Shown one piece after another: positions 1 to 8,316 of a DNA stretch of 64,000 nucleotides. The stretch is taken from positions 62,001-126,000 of the forward strand of contig NZ_JAHPYF010000007.1 of NCBI RefSeq assembly GCF_019041915.1, read 5' to 3'. Origin of the DNA: Collinsella sp. MSK.8.10. GTDB lineage: Bacteria > Actinomycetota > Coriobacteriia > Coriobacteriales > Coriobacteriaceae. Positions within the stretch are counted from its first letter, which is position 1. Every line of letters starts with the position of its first letter. Under the pieces are notes generated by a model. The model was not told the DNA's origin and made no database searches. It saw nothing but the letters and a program-made list of their open reading frames with translations. The translations under genes were made by a program, and so were the position numbers.

Positions 1-21
1 GCCCTGCAATGCAATGAGCAT
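1..21 (-). CDS. Start of an ABC transporter permease (partial, runs off the left edge)
   Basis: Only seven codons are present, reading M-L-I-A-L-Q-G on the minus strand. The start is supported by an AGGAGG ribosome binding site at 32-37 with a normal spacing of about 8 nt; a second in-frame-looking ATG at 28 sits only one base from that site and is less likely. The gene follows the substrate-binding lipoprotein encoded at 226-1206 on the same strand. In TrpX-type uptake systems the permease directly follows the binding protein and often begins with a similar hydrophobic stretch. The product is therefore inferred from context rather than from its own sequence. Confidence 0.4.
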
Positions 22-125
22 GCTTCATACCTCCTAGGATAGGGTGGACACGTGAGTCACCATGATAGCGGTAACAATGCATAAAAGAGCTGCGGCCGGA
101 TGTTTTGTCTCATCCGTAACAAGCA

Positions 126-154
126 GGGCGAACGCCGGTCTTTGGCGTTCGCCC
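126..154. terminator. Perfect 11-bp hairpin between binding protein and permease
   Basis: Arms 126-136 and 144-154 are perfectly complementary around a 7-nt loop. No T-run follows on either strand, so this is more likely an RNA-stabilising or partially attenuating hairpin between the lipoprotein gene and the permease than a full terminator. Such hairpins commonly keep the binding-protein transcript in excess. Confidence 0.5.
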
Positions 155-225
155 CTGTGGCTCAGATATTGAATAACACGGCAACGGCGCGAGTATGGGC
201 CCTAGGCACATCGCCGCGCATACCG

Positions 226-1206
226 CTACTCGTCCAGAGCGGAGAGGTCGATGCCCAGAGCCTCGGCCATCTCGTCGTTCTTGACGACGACCAGGTCCTT
301 GCTCGAGAGGTGCTTGATCGGCATATCCTCGGGCTTGGCCTCGCCCTTCAGGATCTTGACGGCCATCTCGCCCGCGGCGTAGCCCAGGTCCTCATAGTTG
401 ATGGAGAGGGTGAACAGGCCGCCGGCCATGCACATACCCTCCTCGCCGGTCACGAAGGGGAGCTTATTCTCCTTGCAGATCTGGCCGACCTGCGAAGCGC
501 CCGCGGCGATGGTGTTGTCGGTGGGGGAGTAGAGCGCGTCGACCTTGCCCACGGCGGACTCGACGACGGACTGGATCTCGTTGGAGCTCGAGACGGTGAA
601 GTCGGTGTACTCCAGGCCCAGCTTGCCGAGTTCCTTCTTGGCGGCCTTGATTTGGACGTCGGAGTTGGACTCGGCAGTGCAGTAGAGCAGACCGACCTTC
701 TTTACGTCGGGCAGGACCTTCTGCATCATCTCGAGCTGCTCGGCGACCGGGGTGAGGTCGGAGGCGCCAGTGACGTTGGTGCCGGGTTTGTCGTTGTCCT
801 GGACCAGGCCGGAGGCGGCGTAGTCGGTGATGGCGCAGCCCACGATGGGGATATCGGCCGTGGCGCCGGCGGCGGCCTGCGCGGCAGGCGTGGCGATGGC
901 GTAGATCAGGTCGACGTTGTCGCCCACAAACTTGTCGGCGATGGACTTACACGTGGACTGGTCGTTCTGGGCGTTCTTCTGGTCGATCTTGACCTTAAGG
1001 CCGCTCTTCTTGATGGCCTTGACAAAGCCGTCATTGGCGGCGTCGAGTGCGGAGTGCTCGGTGAGCTGCAGAACGCCGATGGTGTAGTCGGAACCGGCGG
1101 CTGCGGAGCCGGAACCAGAGTTGCCGCCGCATCCGGCAAGCGGGGCCAGTGCGAGCAGACCGGCGGAGACCAGAAGGCTCCTGCGGCTGATGGTGATGTC
1201 CTTCAT
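226..1206 (-). CDS. ABC transporter substrate-binding lipoprotein (TrpX-like)
   Basis: Predicted extracytoplasmic solute-binding protein of an ABC importer, 326 aa. The start at 1206 has a GGGGG ribosome binding site a few bases upstream; longer in-frame extensions lack one. Residues 1-28 form a lipoprotein signal with a lipobox LAGC, and a twin-arginine SRRSLL motif precedes the hydrophobic stretch, so Tat export is possible. The rest is a type I periplasmic-binding fold of the kind grouped with the TrpX family (tryptophan or other small aromatic solutes). The ligand cannot be read from sequence. A permease starts just downstream on the same strand at the window edge. A candidate promoter on the minus strand (TTGTAA, 16 nt, TACTAT) lies near 1270-1300. 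Confidence 0.8.
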   Translation of the reverse strand: MKDITISRRSLLVSAGLLALAPLAGCGGNSGSGSAAAGSDYTIGVLQLTEHSALDAANDGFVKAIKKSGLKVKIDQKNAQNDQSTCKSIADKFVGDNVDLIYAIATPAAQAAAGATADIPIVGCAITDYAASGLVQDNDKPGTNVTGASDLTPVAEQLEMMQKVLPDVKKVGLLYCTAESNSDVQIKAAKKELGKLGLEYTDFTVSSSNEIQSVVESAVGKVDALYSPTDNTIAAGASQVGQICKENKLPFVTGEEGMCMAGGLFTLSINYEDLGYAAGEMAVKILKGEAKPEDMPIKHLSSKDLVVVKNDEMAEALGIDLSALDE

Positions 1207-1366
1207 ATCGTTACCCCCAGTATAGAAATGGCTGGAAACACTGCACTCAAACAAAGTGCAAGTGGAACTATAGTAGCGCGGATGTCCATTTTTACAATAA
1301 CCTAGCGGGTTTTTTAATACAGAACCGGATGGGCGGTACGGGTAGTCGAATGGGCGGCGGAGGTTC

Positions 1367-2149
1367 TTATGCGGCGGAGGCGTTCTCATCGTCTAGCGCG
1401 GCAAAGAGTTTTTTGCCGTCGAGCAAGCGCGTGCTGACGTTTTTCATGCGGCTGACCTCAACGGTGCGCAGGGTGTCGTCGGCGCCTCGGGTGTCGTAGA
1501 CCGTTCCCAGCAGATACGAGACGCCATCGCGTTGCCTGATGGCAAAGGGCCGGACCGTCATCCGCACCACCTCGGTTTCGCCACGTGCCGTGACGCTCGA
1601 AATATCAAAACTCACCGTGGTTCCGTGGTCGATGGCCTGCTCGATGAGCTCGCAGGTGTCGATGCGCTTGACGGGCGTGCGCGGGGCCTTGGTGGATTTG
1701 CTGCCCGCGCTTGGAGCGGGCTCGGGTGCATCGAGGTAGCCGCGAACGTCGGCACTCGCCATGGCGACCAAGTGCTGCGCCATGCTTTTTCGGATGGCGA
1801 TGGGCGTAGAACGGTTGCGCATGACCATGCCGTGGAGGCGGATGACCTCTTCGTCGGTGAGTGGACGGGTCAAGAGTCGATACCCCACGCCGCGCTTGTA
1901 CTCAATTTCGTATCCGGCATGGCGAAGTGCGGAGATGGCGGTGTAGATGCTGCGCCGCGCCGCCGAGATGGGCATGCGGGCGGGGTCGTCGGGATGGGCG
2001 AGGCGCCTGATCAACTCATCGGAAAGCATGGCCTTGTCCTCGCCGGTGTTCTCGCTTAATAGTTGCAAGATGCGAACGGCGCGATAGGCGGCCATCGAGG
2101 CGGCGCCCCTCGTCGTGGACTCGTAAGTTTCAACAGCGGTTTCGGTCAT
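1367..2149 (-). CDS. Helix-turn-helix regulator with a WYL-like C-terminal domain
   Basis: A cytoplasmic transcriptional regulator of 260 aa. Residues about 15-95 form a winged helix-turn-helix with recognition-helix text SIYTAISALRHAGYEIE followed by a wing ending GVGYRLL. Residues about 160-255 resemble a WYL effector domain (VRPFAIRQRDGVSYLLG). The two are joined by a Pro/Ser/Lys-rich linker. I chose ATG 2149 because AAAGGA lies about 10 nt upstream; a GTG at 2158 is almost on top of that site. WYL proteins usually bind ligands or nucleic acid and control stress or defence genes, but no target is evident here. It lies 160 nt upstream of the ABC lipoprotein gene on the same strand and could control it; that is inference. 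Confidence 0.65.
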   Translation of the reverse strand: MTETAVETYESTTRGAASMAAYRAVRILQLLSENTGEDKAMLSDELIRRLAHPDDPARMPISAARRSIYTAISALRHAGYEIEYKRGVGYRLLTRPLTDEEVIRLHGMVMRNRSTPIAIRKSMAQHLVAMASADVRGYLDAPEPAPSAGSKSTKAPRTPVKRIDTCELIEQAIDHGTTVSFDISSVTARGETEVVRMTVRPFAIRQRDGVSYLLGTVYDTRGADDTLRTVEVSRMKNVSTRLLDGKKLFAALDDENASAA

Positions 2150-2323
2150 GGTGCCCACGTCCTTTCCGTTTTGGGTGGCGACGGTATGGAGCCTAGGACG
2201 CGGGGTTTTCCCAGGGGCGCAGGGCGCTCTGGGCGGTCGGTAGTCGTCGGCAAACGGCGGGTCGAGTTTTCAACAGCTCTGCTCAACTGACCAAAAACTT
2301 GCCAAAAGCTTGACGGATACCGT

Positions 2324-2361
2324 TGAAAAAAGCGTCTCTCGACCGATGTCGAGAGACGCTT
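2324..2361 (-). terminator. Rho-independent terminator of asnS
   Basis: A perfect 14-bp stem (2330-2343 with 2348-2361) with a 4-nt loop, followed on the minus strand by a run of six T. It sits about 45 bp past the asnS stop codon. Confidence 0.92.
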
Positions 2362-2407
2362 GTGCGATGAGCGTTGGCGTGTGGCGACGCGAGCTAGCGT
2401 CCGACGA

Positions 2408-3811
2408 TTAGAAGTCGGCGTTGCCCACGGTGCGCGGGTGCGGCAGGACGTCGCGGATGTTGCCCACGCCGGTCAGGTACATGACCAGGCGCTCGAAGCC
2501 CAAGCCGTAGCCAGCGTGCTTGCAGGAACCATAGCGGCGCAGGTCCAGATAGTACTTGTACTGTTCGGGATTCATGCCCAGGTCCTTGATGCGGGCCTCG
2601 AGCAGGTCCAGGCGCTCCTCGCGCTGGGAGCCACCGATGATCTCGCCGATGCCCGGCACCAGGCAGTCGGCGGCGGCGACGGTCTTGCCGTCGTCGTTCA
2701 TGCGCATGTAGAAGGCCTTGATCTCGGCCGGGTAGTCGGTTACGAAGGTCGGGCGCTTAAAGTGCTCCTCGGTCAGGAAGCGCTCGTGCTCGGTTTGCAG
2801 GTCGATGCCCCAGCTCACGGGATAGTCAAACTTGTGACCGGCGGCGACGGCCTGCTCCAGGATTTCGACGGCCTCGGTGTAGGTGACGCGGGCAAAGTCG
2901 GAGTTTGCCACGTGGTTCAGGCGCTCGATCAGACCCTTGTCCACAAACTTGTTGAGCATGTTGAGCTCGTCGGGGCAGGTGGCCATAACGTCCTTAAGGA
3001 CGTACTTGAGCATGGCCTCGGCGTTATCCATGTAGTCGTTCAGATCGGCAAAGGCCATCTCGGGCTCGATCATCCAAAACTCGGCGGCGTGGCGCGTGGT
3101 GTTGGAGTTTTCGGCGCGGAAGGTGGGGCCAAAGGTATACACGTCGCCAAAGGCCATGGCAAAGTTCTCGGCATTGAGCTGGCCGGACACGGTGAGGCTC
3201 GCATGCTTGCCAAAGAAGTCCTGGCTCCAGTCGACCTCGCCGGACTCGGTGAGGGGCGGATTTTTGGGGTCGAGCGTGGTCACGCGGAACATCTCGCCGG
3301 CGCCCTCGCAGTCACTCGTGGTGATGATGGGGGTGTTGACGTAGACAAAGCCCTGCTCCTGGAAGAAGCGGTGGATGGCTGCAGCCGCGACAGAGCGGAT
3401 GCGGAACACGGCGCGGAACAGGTTGGTGCGCGGGCGCAGGTGCTGCTGGGTGCGCAGGAACTCGACGGTCGCGCGCTTCTTCTGCAGCGGGTAATCCGGG
3501 GCGCTGACGCCCTCGACCTCGATGGAAGTGGCAGAAAGCTCGAAAGGCTGGGGCGCATCGGGCGTCAGCTTGACGGTGCCGGTGCAAATGAGTGCGGCCG
3601 AGACGTTTTGATGGGCGATCTCGTCGTAGTTGTCGAGCGCCTCGCGGTTCATGACGACCTGCAGGTCGCGGAAGCAGCTGCCGTCGTTGAGCGTAACAAA
3701 GCCAAAGTTCTTCATGTCGCGGACGGACTTGACCCAGCCGGCAACGGTGACGGTCTGGCCACCGAGCGACTCGGCATCGGCATAGAGCTGCGCGATTTTG
3801 GTGCGGTTCAC
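2408..3811 (-). CDS. asnS: Asparaginyl-tRNA synthetase
   Basis: Charges tRNA-Asn with asparagine in the cytoplasm. At 467 aa it matches the usual length of bacterial AsnRS (about 466). The N-terminal OB-fold anticodon-binding domain occupies residues about 10-110 ([18 protein letters not shown]), and the class II catalytic core follows, with motif 2 around [20 protein letters not shown] and motif 3 [13 protein letters not shown] near the C terminus. The start is a GTG at 3811 with GGGAGG about 4-8 nt upstream; longer in-frame extensions run into a GC-rich region without a binding site. It is a single-gene unit with its own strong terminator. A direct AsnRS suggests that asparagine is charged directly rather than only by transamidation. 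Confidence 0.95.
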   Translation of the reverse strand: MNRTKIAQLYADAESLGGQTVTVAGWVKSVRDMKNFGFVTLNDGSCFRDLQVVMNREALDNYDEIAHQNVSAALICTGTVKLTPDAPQPFELSATSIEVEGVSAPDYPLQKKRATVEFLRTQQHLRPRTNLFRAVFRIRSVAAAAIHRFFQEQGFVYVNTPIITTSDCEGAGEMFRVTTLDPKNPPLTESGEVDWSQDFFGKHASLTVSGQLNAENFAMAFGDVYTFGPTFRAENSNTTRHAAEFWMIEPEMAFADLNDYMDNAEAMLKYVLKDVMATCPDELNMLNKFVDKGLIERLNHVANSDFARVTYTEAVEILEQAVAAGHKFDYPVSWGIDLQTEHERFLTEEHFKRPTFVTDYPAEIKAFYMRMNDDGKTVAAADCLVPGIGEIIGGSQREERLDLLEARIKDLGMNPEQYKYYLDLRRYGSCKHAGYGLGFERLVMYLTGVGNIRDVLPHPRTVGNADF

Positions 3812-3947
3812 GTATCCTCCCAGAGCGGTTGTACGGATTATTTCCAAACAGTTAACCATTCTAACCCGCGAGCGGGGGCGTAGCAAAACGTCAGGTGTGA
3901 TGTATGGGCGCGACGTGGGCACCGCGCAAGCGCCGATTTTGCGGCGC

Positions 3948-5882
3948 CTAGTGCCCGCAGATGGCTTGGCGTATGAGGGCGGCGTAGGTGTCGATTCCCG
4001 CCTGGGTGAGGTGCGTGCCGTCGTCGACGAGGTATTCGCTGTGGCCCTCCGAGGCACCGTTCCAGTCGATGACGCCGGCGTTGTCGTTTTGGGCGCAGAC
4101 GTCACGAATCGTCTGGTTATTGCGGTCCTGTAGCTCGAGCGGCACGCGCACGGTCACAAAGTAGATGGGCTTGCCGCCCACGGCATTAATCACGTCCTGC
4201 ACCTGCTGGGGGTCGCGGATGAGGCCGTTGGTGCCAAGTGCGCAGATGACCACGCTTGGATCGTAGTTGGCACTGTCCTGTGCATAGACATCCTGGAAGG
4301 TGTAGAACTGGCGGCTCACCACGCCGTCGATGTAGGCGTTGGGAAGTGCCGCCTGAATACCGGACTGTGCGCCCGCAGTGACCGAGTCGCCGATCATCAG
4401 CACGCGGGCATCGCAGGTCCCGGTCGCCTCGTCGTAGGTAAAGCTCTTCCAGTCCAAGTTCTTGGGGATCTTTTCGGCGATAGGACCTTCTTTGGGCTTT
4501 TGCTTGGTGGCGTCATCGGATGCGGTGTCGCTGGGCTGGGAGTCTTTACCGGATGCGGGCTCGGCGCCCTTGTCGTTGGCTCCGTTGTCCTGGGATGAGG
4601 TCGGGTTCTGGGCAAGCTCGGGGCGGAGCTGCTCGGCGCGGGCGGTGGCGATACCTGCCCAGTCAAGCGGCGCGAAGGCAAGTGCGGCGACGCATACGGC
4701 GCCAAGCGCGGGGAGCACCATGGCGGGCGCGAGGACGTGCTTTCTTGCCGTGCTGTCCTGTTGGGCCGGCTTGTGGGACCAAGGACGTTCGACTAGGCGA
4801 TAGAAAATCTCGGCTACCGCAAGAATCAGTACAAGCTGTAATACCTGCTCCCACCAGGCGATGCGGGTAGTGCGGGTTGCGGGGTTCATAAGAAGCAGTA
4901 GGGGATAGTGCACCAGATAGACCGAGAATGAGCGCTGACCCAGCCAGACGAGCGGCTTGACCGACAACAGGCGACGCACGATGCACTCCGTATTCTGCAC
5001 GCAGATGATGAGGAGTCCGGTGACGAGGGCAAGCAGCAAAAAGCCGCCGCGGTAGAGCCAGGCGCTCTCTCCGGTCAGCATGAGTGCGCCGGCTATAACG
5101 GCAACGAGCCACGCGATAGAAATCGCGTTGACCTTTGAGATGCCCTTGTTGGCGCCGGGGGTATGGATGTCACCGCTCAGTATCTCGCGCAGACGCGGCG
5201 CGGCGATGGCGGCTAAGGCTCCGCATAGAAGCTCGGCGGCACGGGCGTCGGTTCCGTAGTAGACGCGCGATGTGTCGGCGGTGGGATTAAACATGAGGAC
5301 CATGGCTGCCGTCGATACAAGCGCGAATGCGATCGTGATGCCGATGGCGGTGTTGCGAGACCTGGTTTTGCTGCACAGCGCCATAAGGATGACCGGCCAT
5401 ACCAGATAGAACTGCATAGTGACAGCACAGAACCACAGGTGCGTGAGCGGCGAGGGGAGCCCCGCGGCGGCGAAATACGAGACGTTGCGGAAGATGTAGA
5501 ACCAGTTGCTCAAAAAGAGTGCCGATGGCAGTGCATCCTGCTGCACCTTGGGGAGTAGGCTCGGGGCCGCGATGTAGGTGGCGACGGCGGTAAGCGCGAT
5601 GGTCACGACGATCGGCGGCATCATGCGCGCAACGCGGCGGCAGATATAGCGCGGGTATGAGAATCCGTCGCGTGCCGTGGCCCGCATAATGCTTTTGGTG
5701 GCGAGATAGCCACTCAGCGTAAAGAAGAGTGTAACGCCCAAAAAACCGCCGGTCAGGCGGCTGGGGCGAAGGTGATATAGGACGACGCCGGCGATGGCGA
5801 GGGCGCGAAGCCCGTCGAGCGCGACGATGCGTTGGTTGCGTTGAGGCGCGGCATGTGCGGCGCCCGTGGGTGTGTTTTGCAT
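3948..5882 (-). CDS. Membrane O-acetyltransferase with SGNH domain (OafA/OatA-like)
   Basis: An integral membrane acyltransferase of 644 aa, likely to O-acetylate peptidoglycan or an envelope glycan. Residues about 20-370 form an acyltransferase-3 domain with about ten membrane segments; the opening motif [19 protein letters not shown] carries the conserved His/Arg region. A Ser/Pro/Asp/Lys-rich linker (about 420-480) leads to an extracytoplasmic SGNH hydrolase domain with block I GDSVTAG and a C-terminal D-x-x-H block (DDGTHLT). This two-domain layout and length match OatA, the peptidoglycan O-acetyltransferase that gives lysozyme resistance. The start at 5882 has GGAGG 8 nt upstream; a TTG fifteen bases earlier overlaps that site. 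No neighbouring wall genes identify the substrate. Confidence 0.85.
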   Translation of the reverse strand: MQNTPTGAAHAAPQRNQRIVALDGLRALAIAGVVLYHLRPSRLTGGFLGVTLFFTLSGYLATKSIMRATARDGFSYPRYICRRVARMMPPIVVTIALTAVATYIAAPSLLPKVQQDALPSALFLSNWFYIFRNVSYFAAAGLPSPLTHLWFCAVTMQFYLVWPVILMALCSKTRSRNTAIGITIAFALVSTAAMVLMFNPTADTSRVYYGTDARAAELLCGALAAIAAPRLREILSGDIHTPGANKGISKVNAISIAWLVAVIAGALMLTGESAWLYRGGFLLLALVTGLLIICVQNTECIVRRLLSVKPLVWLGQRSFSVYLVHYPLLLLMNPATRTTRIAWWEQVLQLVLILAVAEIFYRLVERPWSHKPAQQDSTARKHVLAPAMVLPALGAVCVAALAFAPLDWAGIATARAEQLRPELAQNPTSSQDNGANDKGAEPASGKDSQPSDTASDDATKQKPKEGPIAEKIPKNLDWKSFTYDEATGTCDARVLMIGDSVTAGAQSGIQAALPNAYIDGVVSRQFYTFQDVYAQDSANYDPSVVICALGTNGLIRDPQQVQDVINAVGGKPIYFVTVRVPLELQDRNNQTIRDVCAQNDNAGVIDWNGASEGHSEYLVDDGTHLTQAGIDTYAALIRQAICGH

Positions 5883-6015
5883 CGATCTTTCCTCCAATGT
5901 CGACCTAGCAGTCTAGCGCTCCGTGCAGACAAAGGAAGGGGGTTCGTGCGGTTGAACAACATGCCGCGGGGCGATGCTTCGCTACGCAAAAGCCGCACCT
6001 GCGTTGATGCTCAGC

Positions 6016-6053
6016 TGCCTATATAGAAACGTTTCAGAACCTCTACATAGGCA
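6016..6053. promoter_or_regulatory. Inverted repeat enclosing a GAAACGTTTC palindrome, downstream of crr
   Basis: Arms 6016-6026 and 6043-6053 pair with one mismatch. At the edge of the left arm, 6026-6035 is the perfect 10-bp palindrome GAAACGTTTC, which resembles LacI-family operators. An identical 10-mer occurs upstream of crr at 6732-6741. The rest of the 5883-6117 spacer shows nothing else I can name. Confidence 0.4.
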
Positions 6054-6117
6054 AAAACAACAACACAGATGCGGCAAAGATGCACGGGTGGTTGAGCCTT
6101 TATGCGATGATGATCGG

Positions 6118-6681
6118 CTACTTGGTCTTGGCAACCAGCAGCGGATCGCCAAGCTTGACGAGCGGATTGCCGCCGATAAGCGTGCCAGACTCGCCGACGT
6201 GGTCGATGCTCTTGAGGCGGTCGAGCTCAGAGATGATGACGGTCACGATGTCCTCGTGACCGGCGGCCTTAATGGCCTCGCGGTCGAAGCTGATGAGCGG
6301 CTGGCCTGCCTTGACCACATCGCCCATCTCGACAAAGCGGGCAAAACCCTTGCCGTTCATTTCCACGGTGCCCAGGCCAACATGGATGAACACGCGCAGG
6401 CCGTCCTCGGTGATCATGCCGATGGAGTGATTGGTGACGGTGGTGGCGCCGATGCGACCGTTGGCGGGGGCGTAAATGGTGCCGGTAATGGGCTCGATGC
6501 CGTAACCCTGGCCGAGCATGCCCGAGGCGATGGTCTCGTCGGGAACCTCACTCAGATTGACGAGCACGCCGTTGACGGGAGCGTAGATGACGCCTTCGCG
6601 GGTGGCGAAGCTTGCTGCGGGCGGAACGGACGCCTCGCCCGACGAAGTGAACGTGGACTTGAGCGAATCGAGCAGACCCAT
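6118..6681 (-). CDS. crr: PTS glucose-type EIIA component
   Basis: A stand-alone EIIA domain of the phosphoenolpyruvate:sugar phosphotransferase system, 187 aa, cytoplasmic. It accepts phosphate from HPr and passes it to an EIIB. Both active-site histidine motifs are present: TNHSIGM and FIHVGLGT. The beta-sandwich landmarks APVNGVLVNLSEVPD and the C-terminal GTLIGGNPLVKLGD fit the family. The start at 6681 is set by GGAGG 6 nt upstream; the longer in-frame reading to 6759 has no binding site. There is no EIIB or EIIC next to it, so it probably serves several permeases, possibly including the EIIC-only protein at 42856-44094. Two identical GAAACGTTTC palindromes lie on either side of the gene. 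Confidence 0.92.
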   Translation of the reverse strand: MGLLDSLKSTFTSSGEASVPPAASFATREGVIYAPVNGVLVNLSEVPDETIASGMLGQGYGIEPITGTIYAPANGRIGATTVTNHSIGMITEDGLRVFIHVGLGTVEMNGKGFARFVEMGDVVKAGQPLISFDREAIKAAGHEDIVTVIISELDRLKSIDHVGESGTLIGGNPLVKLGDPLLVAKTK

Positions 6682-6731
6682 AGATGCCTCCAACGTATCA
6701 GGCGTGCATGTTGCACGCGTGTGGTTTGCCG

Positions 6732-6741
6732 GAAACGTTTC
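6732..6741. promoter_or_regulatory. Operator-like palindrome GAAACGTTTC upstream of crr
   Basis: A perfect 10-bp palindrome 50 bp upstream of the crr start codon, identical to the one at 6026-6035 past the end of the gene. The shape is that of LacI/GalR-family operators with a central CG. The regulator is not encoded in this window. Confidence 0.45.
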
Positions 6742-6927
6742 GTACGTGTTTCCCAGCACGGTCAGCGCTCCTATTTTACGCTGCCCAACGATACCTCTGA
6801 ACAGCGATTTTGTGATATATCAGTTGAAGGCCAACTTATTGCGGGGGTGTTTCTGCGCCGCGGGCTCAAGTGGGGTACGCTAAGGTGCGAAAAACGAGTG
6901 CGCACGAATCGCACGGAGGGAGCACCT

Positions 6928-7827
6928 ATGATTATTGAGAACCATGCGCTGTGGGGCGAGGAGCCGACCGAGGATTATCCGGCGACGTTTACGTATCTGG
7001 GTGCCGAGCCGCTGCCCGACAAGCCCAATGGCCGCCGCCCCGCGGTGATCATCTGCGGCGGAGGCGGGTTTACGCATATCGCTCCGCACGAGCAGGACCC
7101 GGTGGCGTTTGCGTTTTTGGACCGCGGCTACCAGGCCTTTGTGCTCAACTATGTGACGAGCGCCACGGGCGACGTGAGCTTTCCGCACCCGCAGGCGGAC
7201 CTCGCCAAGATGGTCGCTACCGTGCGCGCCAACGCCGACGAGTGGCATGTCGATCCCAAGCGCGTGTGCATCGTGGGTTTCTCGGCGGGCGGCATGATCT
7301 GCGCCTCGTTGGCAACGCAGTGGAAGACCGGACCCTTCGCGGGCCTTGCCGGGGCTCGTCCGGAGGATATTCGTCCCGACGCCGTGGTGCTGGGCTATCC
7401 GTTGCTCGACCTTGCCTATGTGCGCGATATGCAGACGCGTGACCCGCGCATCGACCTGCGCGTGCCCAAGACGGGTGGCAAGACAGGGCGCGATTTGCTC
7501 AACGACTATCTGTCGATGGTGACGGGCGGCGAGGCGACCGATGAGCACCTGACCGACATTTGCCCTATCACGCACGTTTCGCGCCAGATGCCTCCGACCT
7601 TTGTGTGGGGCGTTTCGGACGATAAGACGGCGCCGGTCGCGCAGGTCTACCCGTTTGCGCAGCGCATGGCCGAGGAGGGTGTTGCATGCGAGATGCACGT
7701 CTTTGACCAGGGTGGCCACGGCCTTTCGCTCGGCAACGCCAACACCGCGGTCGACAACGAGGACAAGCAGGTGGCGGTCCGTCCCTGGATTCGCCTAGCC
7801 TTCCGCTTCCTGGAGCGCCATATGTAA
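6928..7827 (+). CDS. Alpha/beta-hydrolase, acetylesterase-like
   Basis: A cytoplasmic alpha/beta hydrolase of 299 aa, closest in character to acetyl-xylan or acetyl-sugar esterases. The oxyanion-hole region is ICGGGGFTH, the nucleophile elbow is GFSAGG (Ser), the acid is probably the Asp in SDDKTAPV, and the catalytic His is in DQGGHGLSLG near the C terminus, so the full triad is present. There is no signal peptide, which suggests that it acts on imported acetylated sugars or small esters. The start at 6928 follows GGAGGG at normal spacing. It is divergent from crr and is followed 47 nt later by a small gene of unknown function. The exact substrate is not known. Confidence 0.8.
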   Translation: MIIENHALWGEEPTEDYPATFTYLGAEPLPDKPNGRRPAVIICGGGGFTHIAPHEQDPVAFAFLDRGYQAFVLNYVTSATGDVSFPHPQADLAKMVATVRANADEWHVDPKRVCIVGFSAGGMICASLATQWKTGPFAGLAGARPEDIRPDAVVLGYPLLDLAYVRDMQTRDPRIDLRVPKTGGKTGRDLLNDYLSMVTGGEATDEHLTDICPITHVSRQMPPTFVWGVSDDKTAPVAQVYPFAQRMAEEGVACEMHVFDQGGHGLSLGNANTAVDNEDKQVAVRPWIRLAFRFLERHM

Positions 7828-7874
7828 AAGTAGACTACTTGCCCATTTCAAAAAGCCTACTCAGAGGAGGAGCC

Positions 7875-8195
7875 ATGCTTGAGGGTACGTATGTGGTTTC
7901 GGCCCAGACGCCGGTGGGGAGTAAACGCGGCGAGGTGACGTTTTCACATGGGGTGAACGGCGTGCTCAGGGCAGTACTAAACGTCAGGGGTCTCAATATC
8001 GCTCTCTCGAGTGCCCGCGCTGAGGGCGATTTCTTTGAACTCTCGGGTACTATCTCCCACGTCTTGATGGGCAAGGCGCCCTTTACATGCACGGGGTCAG
8101 TCGAGGGTGATCGACTCACTGCTACCGCGCGGTCGGGTTCCATTTCGATCTCGCTGAGCGGTATGCGCAAAGAGCTTTCGGGGCGCACCGCATAA
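7875..8195 (+). CDS. Small protein of unknown function
   Basis: A 106-aa protein that I do not recognise. The start at 7875 is supported by GAGGAGG a few bases upstream. The sequence is rich in beta-strand-forming stretches with repeated Gly/Ser turns and has no cysteine pair, signal peptide or membrane segment, so it looks like a small cytoplasmic beta-sandwich or barrel. It lies 47 nt after the esterase gene in the same direction and may be co-transcribed with it. Normal GC content and a clear ribosome binding site argue that it is real. Confidence 0.6.
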   Translation: MLEGTYVVSAQTPVGSKRGEVTFSHGVNGVLRAVLNVRGLNIALSSARAEGDFFELSGTISHVLMGKAPFTCTGSVEGDRLTATARSGSISISLSGMRKELSGRTA

Positions 8196-8220
8196 AGTTT
8201 GCGCAGGTAAACATCGGTAT

Positions 8221-8294
8221 TTGACTTTATAAAAAAGTCCAGAGCGCTATCATTTGTCGTTACGAGTTGGTTAGCCCCGGTAAACGGTTAACCG
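8221..8294 (+). promoter_or_regulatory. Candidate metal-regulated promoter region of feoAB
   Basis: The region holds an AT-rich stretch with GACTT/AAGTC inverted half-sites (8223-8227 and 8235-8239), a possible -10 TATCAT (8248-8253), and the 10-bp palindrome CGGTTAACCG at 8285-8294 just before the ribosome binding site, next to a related GGTTAG copy. A Fur- or DtxR-type regulator would be expected for feoB, but neither consensus is met well. Confidence 0.3.
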
Positions 8295-8316
8295 CGTCTA
8301 ACGAAAGGATGAGCGC

